Source: Alcaligenaceae bacterium (GTDB lineage: Bacteria; Pseudomonadota; Gammaproteobacteria; Burkholderiales; Burkholderiaceae_B). From it: DNA of 44,746 nt. The DNA is taken from positions 1 through 44,746 of the forward strand of contig CANCOC010000019.1 of the NCBI GenBank assembly GCA_947379755.1, in the 5' to 3' direction. This document shows positions 17,975 to 26,783 of the stretch, piece by piece; within the stretch, counting starts at the first letter, position 1; every line of letters begins with the position of its first letter. The position numbers and the translations under genes are program-made. The notes below the pieces were generated by a model, which was given only the letters and a program-made list of their open reading frames with translations, had not been told where the DNA came from and searched no databases.

Positions 17975-18811
17975 ATGAATCCAGCCACCGAAGCCCAGTT
18001 CAATCCTCGCACCACCGTGCCCGATGTGGGGATATACACCCTCAGGGGCGACCGGCTCAGCGAAGAAACCCGCCAACGCTATGCCTATGAAGCCGATGTA
18101 CGCTATGGAACTGGCCCCCTGGCCACCCTGGATTTCTTTCCTGCAAACCGGCCAAACAGGCCGCTTGTTGTCTTTTTGCATGGTGGTTACTGGCGCGCGC
18201 GCGACAAAAAAGACTATAGCTTTGTCGCAAACGGCCTGATTTCGGCAGATTGCTCAGTCATTGTGATGAATTACGACCTGTGTCCGGCAGTCAAGCTGTC
18301 TGAAATCGTGCAGCAAGTCAAAGACGGTTTGGAATGGATTGCACAACAATCTGAGCGCTGGGGATTTGATTCTAAACAAATCTTTGCCTTTGGTCATTCT
18401 GCGGGTGCACATCTGATTGCAGCGGTCCTGGCGCAGACGGGCAAACCGTATCAGCTGTCTTCCGGCATCATTAAAAAAGCCTACCTTATCAGTGGCGTCT
18501 ATGACGTCGAACCGGTTCTGGACATTTCGGTGAATGAAGAAGTGCGCCTGGAGCCTGGCGAAGTGCATGCAATGAGTCCACTGAATTTCAGCTTTGATCC
18601 TGCCACTTCCTATGAAGTCTATGCAGGTGGCGGCGAACCTCGCGACTGGATTCAGGAGTCGACCCGCTTTGCAGAGCATTTGAACAGGCAAGGGTGTGCC
18701 ACATATCATCAGACGATTGGAGATCTCAATCACTATTCCATCATGTTCGAACTTGAAACCCCCGAAGGTCTGATCGCACAGCGCATCCGGCAGGATGTGC
18801 TGGCAGCCTGA
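17975..18811 (+). CDS. Alpha/beta hydrolase, kynurenine-formamidase-like
   Basis: A 278-residue cytoplasmic hydrolase. The oxyanion-hole motif HGGYWR (from His69) and the nucleophile elbow GHSAGAH (Ser142) are the combination seen in arylformamidases of the AFMID/BNA7 type and related carboxylesterases. LNHYSIMF near the end supplies the likely catalytic His. No kynurenine-pathway gene (kynA, kynU) is nearby, so formamidase activity on N-formylkynurenine is not supported by context; an amide or ester intermediate made by the divergent molybdenum hydroxylase is an alternative. It ends 2 nt before the end of the convergent Bug receptor gene. Confidence 0.8.
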   Translation: MNPATEAQFNPRTTVPDVGIYTLRGDRLSEETRQRYAYEADVRYGTGPLATLDFFPANRPNRPLVVFLHGGYWRARDKKDYSFVANGLISADCSVIVMNYDLCPAVKLSEIVQQVKDGLEWIAQQSERWGFDSKQIFAFGHSAGAHLIAAVLAQTGKPYQLSSGIIKKAYLISGVYDVEPVLDISVNEEVRLEPGEVHAMSPLNFSFDPATSYEVYAGGGEPRDWIQESTRFAEHLNRQGCATYHQTIGDLNHYSIMFELETPEGLIAQRIRQDVLAA

Positions 18812-18812
18812 G

Positions 18813-19871
18813 TCAACTCGCCTCAATCCTGATATCGTTGCGCTTGATCACATCGGCAAACAACGTTGAAGTCGCCTGCAGGTAGCGGGCGAATTCTTCT
18901 GTGGGCCGATAATCATTTTCAACAGCGATGCGTAAAAATATTTCAGCTACGTCAGGCGATTGCATCACCTGCTGAACGGCACCACTGAGCTGAGTGACAA
19001 TCCCCTTGGGTGTGCCTTTTGGCACCATCACCCCCAGCCACGCCCCCAGATCAAATCCAGGAATGCCGGCAGCCGTTGCAAGCGGTGGAATGCCGGGTGT
19101 GACCACACTGCCCTTGATCAGGGAAACGCCATACGCCTTTGCCCGACCATCACGCACAAAAGGCATGGTCGCAGCAGCCGTTTCCAGACAATAGGTCACG
19201 CGTCCGGCAATGACATCGGTCAAGGCGGGCGAAGATCCCTTGTACGGCACATGCACAGCTTTTAAACCCAGCGCGGCATTGAACGATTCAGTAATCAGAT
19301 GCGCCGTCGCACCAGTTCCTGACGACGCGAAAGTATATTTACCAGGGCTTGCCTGAATCATCCTGACAAGCTCTCTGGCATCCCTGGCAGGAAAATCGGG
19401 CGCAGTCACCAGCACATAAGGCGACAAGCCCATCATGGCCACAGGCATCAAGTCGCGCGCGACGTCGTAAGGTGTTGGCTGGAACAAAGGCAGTACGGTC
19501 ACAGGTCCGCTCGAGCCCGCGAGAATCGTATAGCCATCTCCCGCAGCCTTCGCCACATTGTCGGTGCCAATCATGCCGCCTGCACCGGCTTTATTTTCAA
19601 CCACAACAGATTGCCCCAGTAGCCTGGACAAACCCATTGCAAGTGCCCGTCCACCCAGATCGGTTGCCTGACCGGGCGGCCAGGGTACGATCATTTTGAT
19701 CGTTTTAGATGGATAGGTTTCCTCTGCATGGCTGGTGCCTGCGACTCCCAGCACGCTGGTCAGCCCCAGGGCAGATGCCGCGCCAAGGATTTTTCTGCGT
19801 GACGCATTATGATCAGGTCTGGTTTGTCCGGCTTGCGCATCCATCGCGCCTCTTTGCGAGTGTTGTTTCAT
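18813..19871 (-). CDS. Bug-type tripartite tricarboxylate receptor (periplasmic binding protein)
   Basis: A 352-residue solute receptor with a long N-terminal region containing NASRRKILGAASALGLTSVLG and HAEETYP. The twin arginine before a hydrophobic stretch suggests Tat export. Bug hallmarks follow: TIKMIVPWPPGQATD, VVVENKAGAGGMIG, GDGYTIL, VPYKGSSPALTDVIAG and a PAGTP-like MVPKGTPKGI. The ATG at 19871 has AGGAG 6 nt upstream. The start shares the palindrome CATG with the divergent ligase gene. No TctA/TctB membrane genes are present, so it is an orphan receptor, as is usual in Bordetella and relatives. Ligand unknown, probably a carboxylate. Confidence 0.92.
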   Translation of the reverse strand: MKQHSQRGAMDAQAGQTRPDHNASRRKILGAASALGLTSVLGVAGTSHAEETYPSKTIKMIVPWPPGQATDLGGRALAMGLSRLLGQSVVVENKAGAGGMIGTDNVAKAAGDGYTILAGSSGPVTVLPLFQPTPYDVARDLMPVAMMGLSPYVLVTAPDFPARDARELVRMIQASPGKYTFASSGTGATAHLITESFNAALGLKAVHVPYKGSSPALTDVIAGRVTYCLETAAATMPFVRDGRAKAYGVSLIKGSVVTPGIPPLATAAGIPGFDLGAWLGVMVPKGTPKGIVTQLSGAVQQVMQSPDVAEIFLRIAVENDYRPTEEFARYLQATSTLFADVIKRNDIRIEAS

Positions 19872-21444
19872 GGTGATCTCCTGGTCTTATTCTTTGAACG
19901 TGCTTGCTGCACGCTTTGGTCCTCATCCTGCTGTGATGGATCATGATGAACAGGCCTTAAGCTTTAGCCAGCTCAATCAATATGCACACGCACTTGCGGC
20001 ATATCTTGTTGAACTGGGCGCCCAGCCGGGTCAGGCCATTGCATCATTCCTGCCAAACTCCATCGAAGCAGTTTGGGTATCTTACGGGATTCGCCTCACA
20101 GGTGGAGCTGAAACACCACTGAACCCTGGGTATACCCTAGACGAAATCAAGTGGTGCGCTGCACTCGCAAATTTTGACTTTGTCGTGACCGACAGTACAG
20201 GTCAGGCAGCCCTTATTGGCATGGGCTTCAAAACCATCAACACGGACGACTTGCTCGAAAGGCTGGCCGCAGCAAATGCCGGGTCAGTCATGCCCGAGGT
20301 CAGGAGCACGCAGCAGGGAAGAATATTATTTACCTCCGGCACGACAGGCAAACCTAAAGGCGTGCCCTATACACATGGTGCACGCTGGGCAGGAGAACAG
20401 CTTCTCAAAGCAACCCTGCCCTTTACTCCCACCCCGGGCTCACGGTTGTTATTGATGACACCTTTTGTTCATGGTGCGTCACTCCTGACCTATGCCTGGT
20501 GTGATTTTGGTGGCACGGTTCTGCTCCATCCGGGCGTGGATCCCGCGCGGATAGCTCCCCTGCTTGACTCAGGCACAGTGGACGCCATCTTTGCACCACC
20601 AACTGTACTGGCCAAAATCACAGCCGCCTTTGATGGGCAGGTGTTTCAGGGCATCCGCTGCATATTCACAGGCACCCAGCCGCTGACACAGACGCTCTAT
20701 CTGAAAACCTGCAAAATGTTTGGTGCAAACGTACGCATCACCTATGGCAAGTCCGAATGTATCAATCCGATTACTGTTTTGTCGCCAGAGGCGACGCACA
20801 GTTATTTCACCTCGGAGGAGCCAGCCTGCGGAACATGCGTGGGATGGCCAGCACCTGGTGTGGAAATTAGAATACAGGCGCCTGACGCCGCCCCCGAGCA
20901 TCTCATGCGCCAAGAGAACGGGGATGAGGCACAACCAGATGGAGAAATTTATTTGCGTGCGCCGCACATGTCATCAGGTCTGATTGATCACACAGGCTTT
21001 CATCCTCATGCGCCGGATGGCTGGCATCAGACAGGCGACCTGGGTTACGTTGACGCGCAAGGACGACTCGTGCTGTCAGGTCGTGTCGCCGATGTCATCA
21101 AGACCGGTGGGTATCGCGTCAATCCGGATGAGATCGAAGCTGCACTGGCCGGCAACACTCTCTGCACGGCAATCTGTGTCACCTCGATCGGCTCGGACTA
21201 CTGGGGGGAGATCATCATTGCTGTCGCACAGGACGCACAAGCCGGCTGGGCATCACGCTGCGAGATGTTGCTCGAAGGGATGTCGCGCCACAAAAAACCG
21301 CGGCAGTACATTTCAGTCCAAACCTTACCCCGTAATCCACAGGGAAAAATCAACCGACGACAGGTGAGCAAACTGATTGTTGACACCCATCTGTTAAAAG
21401 ATGGTCCCTACCCCGAGCTCACCGCTCTTCACACAACAGACTGA
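19870..21444 (+). CDS. AMP-dependent synthetase/ligase (acyl-CoA ligase-like)
   Basis: A 524-residue ANL-superfamily enzyme. The phosphate loop ILFTSGTTGKPKGVPYTH, the YGKSE motif (in place of YGxTE), the TGDLGYVDAQGRLVLSGRVADVIKTGG core hinge and the NPQGKINR catalytic lysine region are all present. It probably activates a carboxylic acid to its CoA thioester through an acyl-AMP. The ATG at 19870 overlaps the start codon of the divergent Bug gene and lacks a good ribosome site; TTG or GTG codons a few residues downstream could be used. It precedes an MFS carrier with an 8-nt gap, suggesting uptake and activation of the same acid. Confidence 0.88.
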   Translation: MVISWSYSLNVLAARFGPHPAVMDHDEQALSFSQLNQYAHALAAYLVELGAQPGQAIASFLPNSIEAVWVSYGIRLTGGAETPLNPGYTLDEIKWCAALANFDFVVTDSTGQAALIGMGFKTINTDDLLERLAAANAGSVMPEVRSTQQGRILFTSGTTGKPKGVPYTHGARWAGEQLLKATLPFTPTPGSRLLLMTPFVHGASLLTYAWCDFGGTVLLHPGVDPARIAPLLDSGTVDAIFAPPTVLAKITAAFDGQVFQGIRCIFTGTQPLTQTLYLKTCKMFGANVRITYGKSECINPITVLSPEATHSYFTSEEPACGTCVGWPAPGVEIRIQAPDAAPEHLMRQENGDEAQPDGEIYLRAPHMSSGLIDHTGFHPHAPDGWHQTGDLGYVDAQGRLVLSGRVADVIKTGGYRVNPDEIEAALAGNTLCTAICVTSIGSDYWGEIIIAVAQDAQAGWASRCEMLLEGMSRHKKPRQYISVQTLPRNPQGKINRRQVSKLIVDTHLLKDGPYPELTALHTTD

Positions 21445-21451
21445 TTGCCAC

Positions 21452-22729
21452 ATGCCCTCTCCTGCACGCTCCACACTGAAGCCACCTGCACACAGCACAA
21501 CTTTCAAATCAGACATCAGCGGCATGCTCGCAGTCAGAATCTTTCTGGTGTTTGCCCTTGGCTATTTTTTGTCGTATGCCCTGCGCACAGTCAATGCTGC
21601 CCTGGCGCCCATGCTGGCGACAGATCTGAGCCTGACTGCGGGTGCCCTCGGATGGCTGACATCGGCTTATTTTCTCGCCTTTGCCGTGATGCAAATTCCC
21701 GTAGGCATCTGGCTGGACCGTTATGGAGCCAGGCGTACCGAAGCGGCCCTGCTGATTGTTGCCGCCATCGGTGCTGTCGTGGTCGCGCTGGGCGACTCAC
21801 TCTGGTCAATTTCACTGGGCCGTGTTCTGATCGGCATGGGTGTGGCCCCCTGCCTGATGGCACCCTATGCCTACTTTCGCCGGTGCTTCGCACCTGAACA
21901 GCAACCCAGGCTGGTGATGGGCATGCTCCTGATGGGGGCGGCCGGCGCATTGCTTGCGACACAGCCCGCGCTGACACTTGCCAATTCTGTGGGCTGGCGG
22001 CAGTTTTTTGTAATCGCCTCGGGTTTGTTATTGCTCAGTGCCACCGCCATCTATTTTTTGACGACCGATGCAGACCGCCTGACACACACTCCTGCAAAGA
22101 GCGACCAGAAAGCTGATTTCATTACGCTGTCAGTTCATCCGGTCATGCTGCGCTGCATTCCAGTCTGCATCTTTACCATCGGCGGCTTTGCGGCACTGCA
22201 AACTCTTTGGGCCGGCCCCTGGCTCACCCAGGTGCTCGGTATGGATCCCGGGCAGGCCAGCATGGTGTTGCTGTACTTAAATGCCGGACTCATGGCGAGT
22301 TATCTGGTGATGAGTACGATCAGCCCCATACTGCTTCGTTCCGGACTGAGCTTGTTCAGGCAGTCCATGATCGCGCTGACCTGGTTGCCACTGATTTTTG
22401 CTCTGATGATTGTTTGGCAAGGGAGCTTTTCCTGGATCTGCTGGCTATTGCTCACTCCAGTGATTCCGGCGATGTATTTATTGCAAACACAAACCGCACT
22501 TGAATTCCCGGGTCATGTAGCGGGCCGGGTACTCACGACGTTTAACCTGATGACCTTTGGAGGAACTTTCATTGTGCAATGGGGAATCGGACTGGCGGTC
22601 GATCTCTTTATCGCACGCGGCCACAGCCAGTCCAACGCCCTCAGGCTCGCCTTTGCAGGCCTGGTCGTCTTGCAAGTCATGAGCCTGGGCTGGTTTATCT
22701 GGCGCCGCACCCACAAAGGCCAGAGCTAG
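21452..22729 (+). CDS. Major facilitator superfamily transporter
   Basis: A 425-residue membrane protein with about twelve hydrophobic segments. The first loop has the MFS signature IWLDRYGARRTEA, and LRTVNAALAPMLATDLSLTAGALGWLTSAYFLAFA is typical of the N-terminal helices of anion- or carboxylate-type carriers. The ATG at 21452, 7 nt after the ligase stop, is preferred; an in-frame ATG at 21401 would lie inside the ligase gene. The C-terminus overlaps the convergent Bug gene by 4 nt (CTAG). Substrate unknown. Confidence 0.87.
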   Translation: MPSPARSTLKPPAHSTTFKSDISGMLAVRIFLVFALGYFLSYALRTVNAALAPMLATDLSLTAGALGWLTSAYFLAFAVMQIPVGIWLDRYGARRTEAALLIVAAIGAVVVALGDSLWSISLGRVLIGMGVAPCLMAPYAYFRRCFAPEQQPRLVMGMLLMGAAGALLATQPALTLANSVGWRQFFVIASGLLLLSATAIYFLTTDADRLTHTPAKSDQKADFITLSVHPVMLRCIPVCIFTIGGFAALQTLWAGPWLTQVLGMDPGQASMVLLYLNAGLMASYLVMSTISPILLRSGLSLFRQSMIALTWLPLIFALMIVWQGSFSWICWLLLTPVIPAMYLLQTQTALEFPGHVAGRVLTTFNLMTFGGTFIVQWGIGLAVDLFIARGHSQSNALRLAFAGLVVLQVMSLGWFIWRRTHKGQS

Positions 22730-23697
22730 TCCTTGCCTGCCAGGCCCAATCTTTCGATCATGACTTTTTCAGACATGAAGCTGTCTTTTGCAAACTTTGT
22801 GTAGTCGGCCGTATTCAAATAAATCACAGGCTGATCGTATTGGCTGAAGGCCTTTTGCACAGCGGGATCATCCAGCGTTTTTTTAAAACCATCATGAATG
22901 ATTTTGACAAGCCTGGGATCCATCCCTTTGGGACCACAGACGCCATAAGGCGAGTCTGAGACAGTGTCATATCCCAGTTCATTGAGCGTCGGGACATCAG
23001 GCCAGCGCGTGGTACGTTTGCTGCCATACGTCGCCAGTAATCTGAGCTTGCCTGCATCGACCATCGGCCCCCAGCCAGTTGAATCACTCACACCCATGAC
23101 ATGGTCGCCCATGATGGCCTGCAGACTCTGGGCATTGCCCTTAAATGGAATATGGGTCAGCTGGATGCCTGCTTTCTGTGCAAACTCTTCAACGGCAAGA
23201 TGCGGACTGGTTCCGGTGCCAGGAGTGCCATAGGTAAACTTTGCCGGATTGGCTTTAGCAAAAGCGACGAGATCCCTGATATTTTTAATGGGAGAGTCCT
23301 CCCGTACGACCAGGCCAAAAGTGTAGCCAGTCAGGCAGATGATCCAGGTAAAGTCATTGAGAGTGTCGTACTGAACCTTTTGCATATGAGGAATGCGAAA
23401 GGCACCCACTGGAATCTGGGCAAGCGTATAGCCATCGGGTTTCGCATTGACCAACTCAATCCCACCCAGCATGCCACCAGCACCAGGCTTGTTTTCAACA
23501 ATGACCGTCTGATGGAATACTTTACCGGCGCTTTCAGCCAGCGCACGCATGACCACATCTGTCGATCCGCCGGCAGGCCATGGACAAATATATTTAATCG
23601 TATGCGTGGGATAGGACTGAGCACTGGCCAGGCCAGGAAAAACCGCGGCTGCCGTTAAAGCAGTTGTCGATGCAAGAAAATCACGACGATCAGTCAT
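22726..23697 (-). CDS. Bug-type tripartite tricarboxylate receptor
   Basis: A 323-residue receptor with an RRDFLASTTALTAAAVFPGLASAQ leader (twin-arginine type) and the Bug signatures TIKYICPWPAGGSTD, VIVENKPGAGGMLG, PDGYTLAQ, IPFKGNAQSLQAIMG. Typical of the family in length and layout. It is convergent with the MFS gene (stop codons overlap in CTAG) and divergent from the next Bug gene. No membrane subunits are adjacent. Confidence 0.92.
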   Translation of the reverse strand: MTDRRDFLASTTALTAAAVFPGLASAQSYPTHTIKYICPWPAGGSTDVVMRALAESAGKVFHQTVIVENKPGAGGMLGGIELVNAKPDGYTLAQIPVGAFRIPHMQKVQYDTLNDFTWIICLTGYTFGLVVREDSPIKNIRDLVAFAKANPAKFTYGTPGTGTSPHLAVEEFAQKAGIQLTHIPFKGNAQSLQAIMGDHVMGVSDSTGWGPMVDAGKLRLLATYGSKRTTRWPDVPTLNELGYDTVSDSPYGVCGPKGMDPRLVKIIHDGFKKTLDDPAVQKAFSQYDQPVIYLNTADYTKFAKDSFMSEKVMIERLGLAGKD

Positions 23698-23841
23698 ACT
23701 TGTCTCCTACCTTCTTCAATGAGGTGAGTGACTGCATGGTAAGTCCCGATTTGCGGCTTGGCAAGCACGACTGTATGCTGCGGACTGATTGAAAAATTCG
23801 GACAGGTGTTTACCCTGCCCACACAAGACAAACGAGACTGC

Positions 23842-24810
23842 ATGAAAAACCCTAAACAACTGCTGGCCTGTCTGGCCCTTGCACTAGCGAGCTCTGCGTG
23901 CGCCGCACAAACATACCCTGTCAAGCCCATCCGCTGGATCGTTCCCTATACACCTGGAGGCTTCACCGACAACGTGACGCGCATGGTGACTGCACGCTTG
24001 CAGACGCTGCTTGGACAAACGATTATTGTTGAGAACAAGCCGGGTGCCAACTCGATCATTGGTGCAGATATGGTTGCCAAAGCTGCGCCCGACGGCTACA
24101 CGATCCTGACCGTGATTACCGCACATGCCGCCAACGCGACCCTGTATGAAGGACGTCTGCCTTTTGACCACTTCAAATCCCTGGCCCCAGTCTCGCTGGT
24201 GGCGATCTCGCCTTTGATACTGTCTGTGAGTAAAGACTTTCCTGCAAAAAATATGGCGGAACTCATCGCCTACGCAAAAGCAAATCCAGGAAAAGTCTCT
24301 TATGGTTCTTCGGGTGTCGGCTCTGCAGCACACCTCACATCAGAATTGCTTAGTCACACTGCCGGAATCGAAATGGTGCATATTCCCTACAAGGGAACCG
24401 CCCCGGCCGTAGCAGACCTGATGGCCAATAACATTCAGATGCTGATTGATGTACCCAGCTCAATGCTGACCCATTACAGTGGGGGCAAAGTCCGCGGGAT
24501 AGGTCTGTTTGCAGATAAACGGCTCGCCGTCGCACCAGACGTTCCAACCATATCTGAATCAGGCGGCCCCTCCATCCAGTCTTCAAGCTGGGTGATGTTC
24601 CTCGCGCCTGCTGGCACGCCACAGGAAATCCTGTTAAAACTTTCACAGGCTGTCGAAGAAGTGGTCCAGTCACCCGAGATGAAAACGCGCTTTACCGAAC
24701 TGGGTATTATTCCAGTCGGGAGCTTGCCGGGTGAGACGACTAAATTCCTGAAAGATGAAATTGACAAATGGGGAAGCGTCATCAAGACCGCGAATGTCAA
24801 AGCTGAATAA
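23842..24810 (+). CDS. Bug-type tripartite tricarboxylate receptor preceding senB
   Basis: A 322-residue receptor with a Sec signal peptide (MKNPKQLLACLALALASSACAAQ) and the signatures IRWIVPYTPGGFTDN, IIVENKPGANSIIG, PDGYTILT, IPYKGTAPAVADLMA, APAGTPQEI. The ATG at 23842 is chosen because the signal peptide starts there; an upstream in-frame ATG at 23758 would add an unlikely extension. It ends 30 nt before the ATG of senB on the same strand, so the two may share a transcript, though a functional link to selenium chemistry is not evident. Confidence 0.92.
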   Translation: MKNPKQLLACLALALASSACAAQTYPVKPIRWIVPYTPGGFTDNVTRMVTARLQTLLGQTIIVENKPGANSIIGADMVAKAAPDGYTILTVITAHAANATLYEGRLPFDHFKSLAPVSLVAISPLILSVSKDFPAKNMAELIAYAKANPGKVSYGSSGVGSAAHLTSELLSHTAGIEMVHIPYKGTAPAVADLMANNIQMLIDVPSSMLTHYSGGKVRGIGLFADKRLAVAPDVPTISESGGPSIQSSSWVMFLAPAGTPQEILLKLSQAVEEVVQSPEMKTRFTELGIIPVGSLPGETTKFLKDEIDKWGSVIKTANVKAE

Positions 24811-24840
24811 CTTTCACAAGTCAGTTCAATCCTGATGTAG

Positions 24841-25833
24841 ATGAATGTGAAAAAAATCGTCATCGTCACGCCCGCCAAAGCGGGGACATTGCATGGCAAC
24901 CGGACAACCGCCCTGCGCTGGGCGCAGCATCTGACCGCACTCGGACATCAAGTCGAACTGGTCACACAATGGCGCCATGGTGACCAGGACCTCATGATTG
25001 CCTTGCACGCAGCACGCAGTCACGATTCGATTCATGCATGGAAATCTTGTGCGCCTCAAAAGCCTCTGGTGCTCATGATGACCGGCACCGATATCTACCG
25101 CGACTTGCCTGCAGGCAATCCACAGGCGCTGGCATCTTTGCAACTTGCTGACTACCTCGTTGTTCTGCAGACCGAAGCACTCAAGATGATTCCGCATGCG
25201 CTGCAGGGTCGCACGCGAGTCATTTTTCAATCGATTCAGTCCGGTCGCAAACTTTTCCGACACAATTCGTGCTTTCTCGTAACAGTGATCGGTCACCTGC
25301 GCGCAGAGAAAGATCCTTTTCGGATTAATCAAGCCTTGCAATACTTGCCCGCCTCCAGTCGAATCCAGGTGAGGCATCTGGGCATGGCGATGGATGATGT
25401 TTTTGCACGGCAAGCCGAAAAAAATCATATCCAGGATTCACGTTACCGCTGGATTGGACAACGATCGCATCCCAACACCATGCGCTGGCTGGCAAGCAGT
25501 CACCTCATGGTGATCTCAAGTCTGATGGAGGGAGGAGCCCACGTCGTCTCCGAGGCGATCGCACTGGGGATTACTGTCATTGCCTCGGATATCGATGGTA
25601 ACCGTGGCTTGCTTGGAGAGGACTACCCGGGACTGTATCGTGTGGGCGACGGTCAGGCACTTGCAGCGCTGCTGCACCGGGCGGAAACAGAGCCCGCCTA
25701 CCTCGACTTGCTGGAATCAGCCATACAGACTCGGCAGGCTCTAATTATGCCCGCACGGGAGCGTGCGTCGATTGCCAGCCTGCTTGACGAGCTTGACACA
25801 CCAGATCGCAGCGCAGTTCATCCACGGGCATAA
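24841..25833 (+). CDS. senB: Selenoneine biosynthesis selenosugar synthase SenB (GT-B glycosyltransferase)
   Basis: A 330-residue GT-B glycosyltransferase. The N-terminal IVIVTPAKAGTLHGNRTTALRWAQHL, the internal LMMTGTDIYRDLP and the C-terminal EGGAHVVSEAIALG nucleotide-sugar motif fit the SenB family, which joins selenophosphate to a UDP-sugar to give a 1-seleno-sugar and pyrophosphate-type leaving groups. Assignment rests on these motifs plus the neighbours egtD, selD and senA. It is convergent with egtD and overlaps it by 16 nt, so it is not in the same transcript as the other sen genes. No strong ribosome site precedes the ATG; GTG at 24847 is an alternative. Confidence 0.85.
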   Translation: MNVKKIVIVTPAKAGTLHGNRTTALRWAQHLTALGHQVELVTQWRHGDQDLMIALHAARSHDSIHAWKSCAPQKPLVLMMTGTDIYRDLPAGNPQALASLQLADYLVVLQTEALKMIPHALQGRTRVIFQSIQSGRKLFRHNSCFLVTVIGHLRAEKDPFRINQALQYLPASSRIQVRHLGMAMDDVFARQAEKNHIQDSRYRWIGQRSHPNTMRWLASSHLMVISSLMEGGAHVVSEAIALGITVIASDIDGNRGLLGEDYPGLYRVGDGQALAALLHRAETEPAYLDLLESAIQTRQALIMPARERASIASLLDELDTPDRSAVHPRA

Positions 25834-26759
25834 AACACAGCAAACCACTGGTTCGGATCTGTCCAAAATTGCGAAGAAGAAAACCCCGCCTGCAACAACA
25901 TTTCCGCAAAGAGCTCAGTCTGATATTTATAGCTGTTTTCGGAATGAATCGAGTCACCCGAAGCAAAAAACCTTTCGCCTGCCGACCAGCCAGGGCCACT
26001 GGGCCAGTGGACAGTCACATTGCGTCTCGCATAGAGATGCATTTCTATCCGTGATAAGGCCTGATTAAAAAAGGCATCATGTCCCCAGTCCTCAAGCTTG
26101 AAGTCACTGCCCAACAGAGAATTGATATGCGTGAGCATATTGCGGTTAAAAGCCGCGGTGATGCCGAGCTCATCGTTATACGCTGCATGAAGTACAGAAT
26201 TTTCCTTGACCAGATCAACCCCGATCAGCAAACCACCCGGGGTGCCTCCCCCCTTCTGTCCAACGAGTTGCCGCATACGCTTGAGCAACTCAATCGCCTG
26301 ACCAGGATCAAAATTTCCGATCGAGGAACCAGGATAAAAACATACTTTTTTTCCTTCACCCAGGTCTGTCGGCAGGTCAATGACCTGCGTCAGATCCGCA
26401 GCCAGCGACTGCATGCGAATATCGGGAAACGAAGCCCGCATTTCTTGGAGCGCACTTTCCAGAAACTCTGCAGAGATATCCACAGCGACATACTGTTTCG
26501 GACGTACGCTGGCAAACAGATCACGCGCCTTTTGACAATTTCCGGCGCCCAGATCAACCAAGGTTGCAACTTCGCCAAGAGCGCACGCAATCTCTTGACG
26601 ATATACAGCCATCACGCTTTGCTCGGTACGTGTCGGATAGTATTCAGGCATGAGGGTAATGAGCTCGAACAGGCGACTGCCCACCCCGTCATAAAAGTAC
26701 TTGGGTTCGATGCGTGCGGGCTCTGACAGCAGCCCTTCAATAAGCGTAAGCATTGGCAT
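25818..26759 (-). CDS. egtD: L-histidine N-alpha-trimethyltransferase EgtD
   Basis: A 313-residue SAM-dependent enzyme that trimethylates histidine to hercynine, the shared precursor of ergothioneine and selenoneine. The N-terminal KYFYDGVGSRLFELITLMPEYYPTRTE block, the SAM motif LVDLGAGNCQKA, CFYPGSSIGNF and the late NQALSRIEMHL and NSYKYQ segments are diagnostic of EgtD. It is the last gene of the minus-strand sen directon, 24 nt after the second PhnE-like permease. In the model it supplies hercynine to SenA. Its 3' end overlaps senB by 16 nt in convergent orientation. Confidence 0.95.
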   Translation of the reverse strand: MPMLTLIEGLLSEPARIEPKYFYDGVGSRLFELITLMPEYYPTRTEQSVMAVYRQEIACALGEVATLVDLGAGNCQKARDLFASVRPKQYVAVDISAEFLESALQEMRASFPDIRMQSLAADLTQVIDLPTDLGEGKKVCFYPGSSIGNFDPGQAIELLKRMRQLVGQKGGGTPGGLLIGVDLVKENSVLHAAYNDELGITAAFNRNMLTHINSLLGSDFKLEDWGHDAFFNQALSRIEMHLYARRNVTVHWPSGPGWSAGERFFASGDSIHSENSYKYQTELFAEMLLQAGFSSSQFWTDPNQWFAVFYARG

Positions 26760-26783
26760 GAGGTCTTTTTATATACAACTGGA

